From Bacteroides sp. UBA939 (GTDB lineage: Bacteria; Bacteroidota; Bacteroidia; Bacteroidales; Bacteroidaceae): a DNA stretch of 6,667 bases. Where the stretch lies: contig NZ_DBDF01000023.1 of assembly GCF_002293435.1 (NCBI RefSeq), positions 1 through 6,667 of the forward strand, in the 5' to 3' direction. The notes under the pieces are model-generated. The model saw only the letters and a program-made list of their open reading frames with translations. It did no database searches and was not told the origin of the DNA. Made by a program: the position numbers and the translations under genes. This document shows, in pieces, positions 6,553 through 6,667 of the stretch (its first letter is position 1; each line of letters begins with the position of its first letter).

Positions 6553-6584
6553 CAAAGATAGGAATAGCGAAGAAGAATAGCAAG
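6553..6584 (-). promoter_or_regulatory. Promoter of the metal-uptake operon, Bacteroides type
   Basis: On the minus strand CTTG (6584-6581) is followed after 20 bases by TATCTTTG (6560-6553), an exact -7 match to TAnnTTTG and three of four bases at -33. It lies 32 bases before the GTG start of the His/Cys-rich gene. GAATAGC occurs twice in the spacer and -33 region (6562-6568 and 6575-6581, plus strand) and GAATAGA at 6542-6548, which might be regulator half-sites. No known Fur or Zur box was recognised. Confidence 0.7.
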
Positions 6585-6667
6585 TATCGAGGTTTAAAAG
6601 TGGGGTGGCGTGCTAAAATTTCAGGCTACTCAATTAAATGAAGTACAAAGTATCTCTATTCTCCTCC

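Overview
The window looks like chromosomal DNA of a Bacteroides-type member of the Bacteroidales. The signs are a NigD-like lipoprotein, a DUF4625-type lipoprotein, lipid A and housekeeping genes with Bacteroidota-like sequences, mostly weak Shine-Dalgarno sites, and promoter matches to the Bacteroides -33/-7 pattern (TTTG, about 19-21 bases, TAnnTTTG). All six supported genes lie on the minus strand, so transcription runs from high to low coordinates. No rRNA, tRNA, CRISPR array, insertion sequence or riboswitch was recognised.

Right part (about 6660 down to 3389): a probable three-gene metal-acquisition operon behind a good promoter. It encodes a small membrane-anchored His/Cys-rich protein (GTG start), a 713-residue TonB-dependent outer-membrane receptor of the short, non-SusC type, and a DUF4625-type lipoprotein with two His/Asp runs. 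A long interrupted hairpin sits between the receptor and lipoprotein genes. The metal is not proven; zinc is my first guess, with copper, nickel/cobalt, iron or haem as alternatives.

Middle part (3364 down to 1147): surE (5'/3'-nucleotidase), with its own promoter, followed by lpxB (lipid A disaccharide synthase). They are separated by 234 bases that hold a large imperfect palindrome with a 29-bp inner stem. An intrinsic-type hairpin follows lpxB.

Left part (1001 down to 1): a NigD-like lipoprotein gene, and beyond its 3' end a striking array of five 22-bp units. Each unit is a 7-bp dyad with a 4-base loop and a 4-base linker; the dyads are kept while loops and linkers vary.

The most notable items are the metal-operon candidate and three unexplained palindromic structures in intergenic DNA (31-140, 2361-2524 and 3914-3998).
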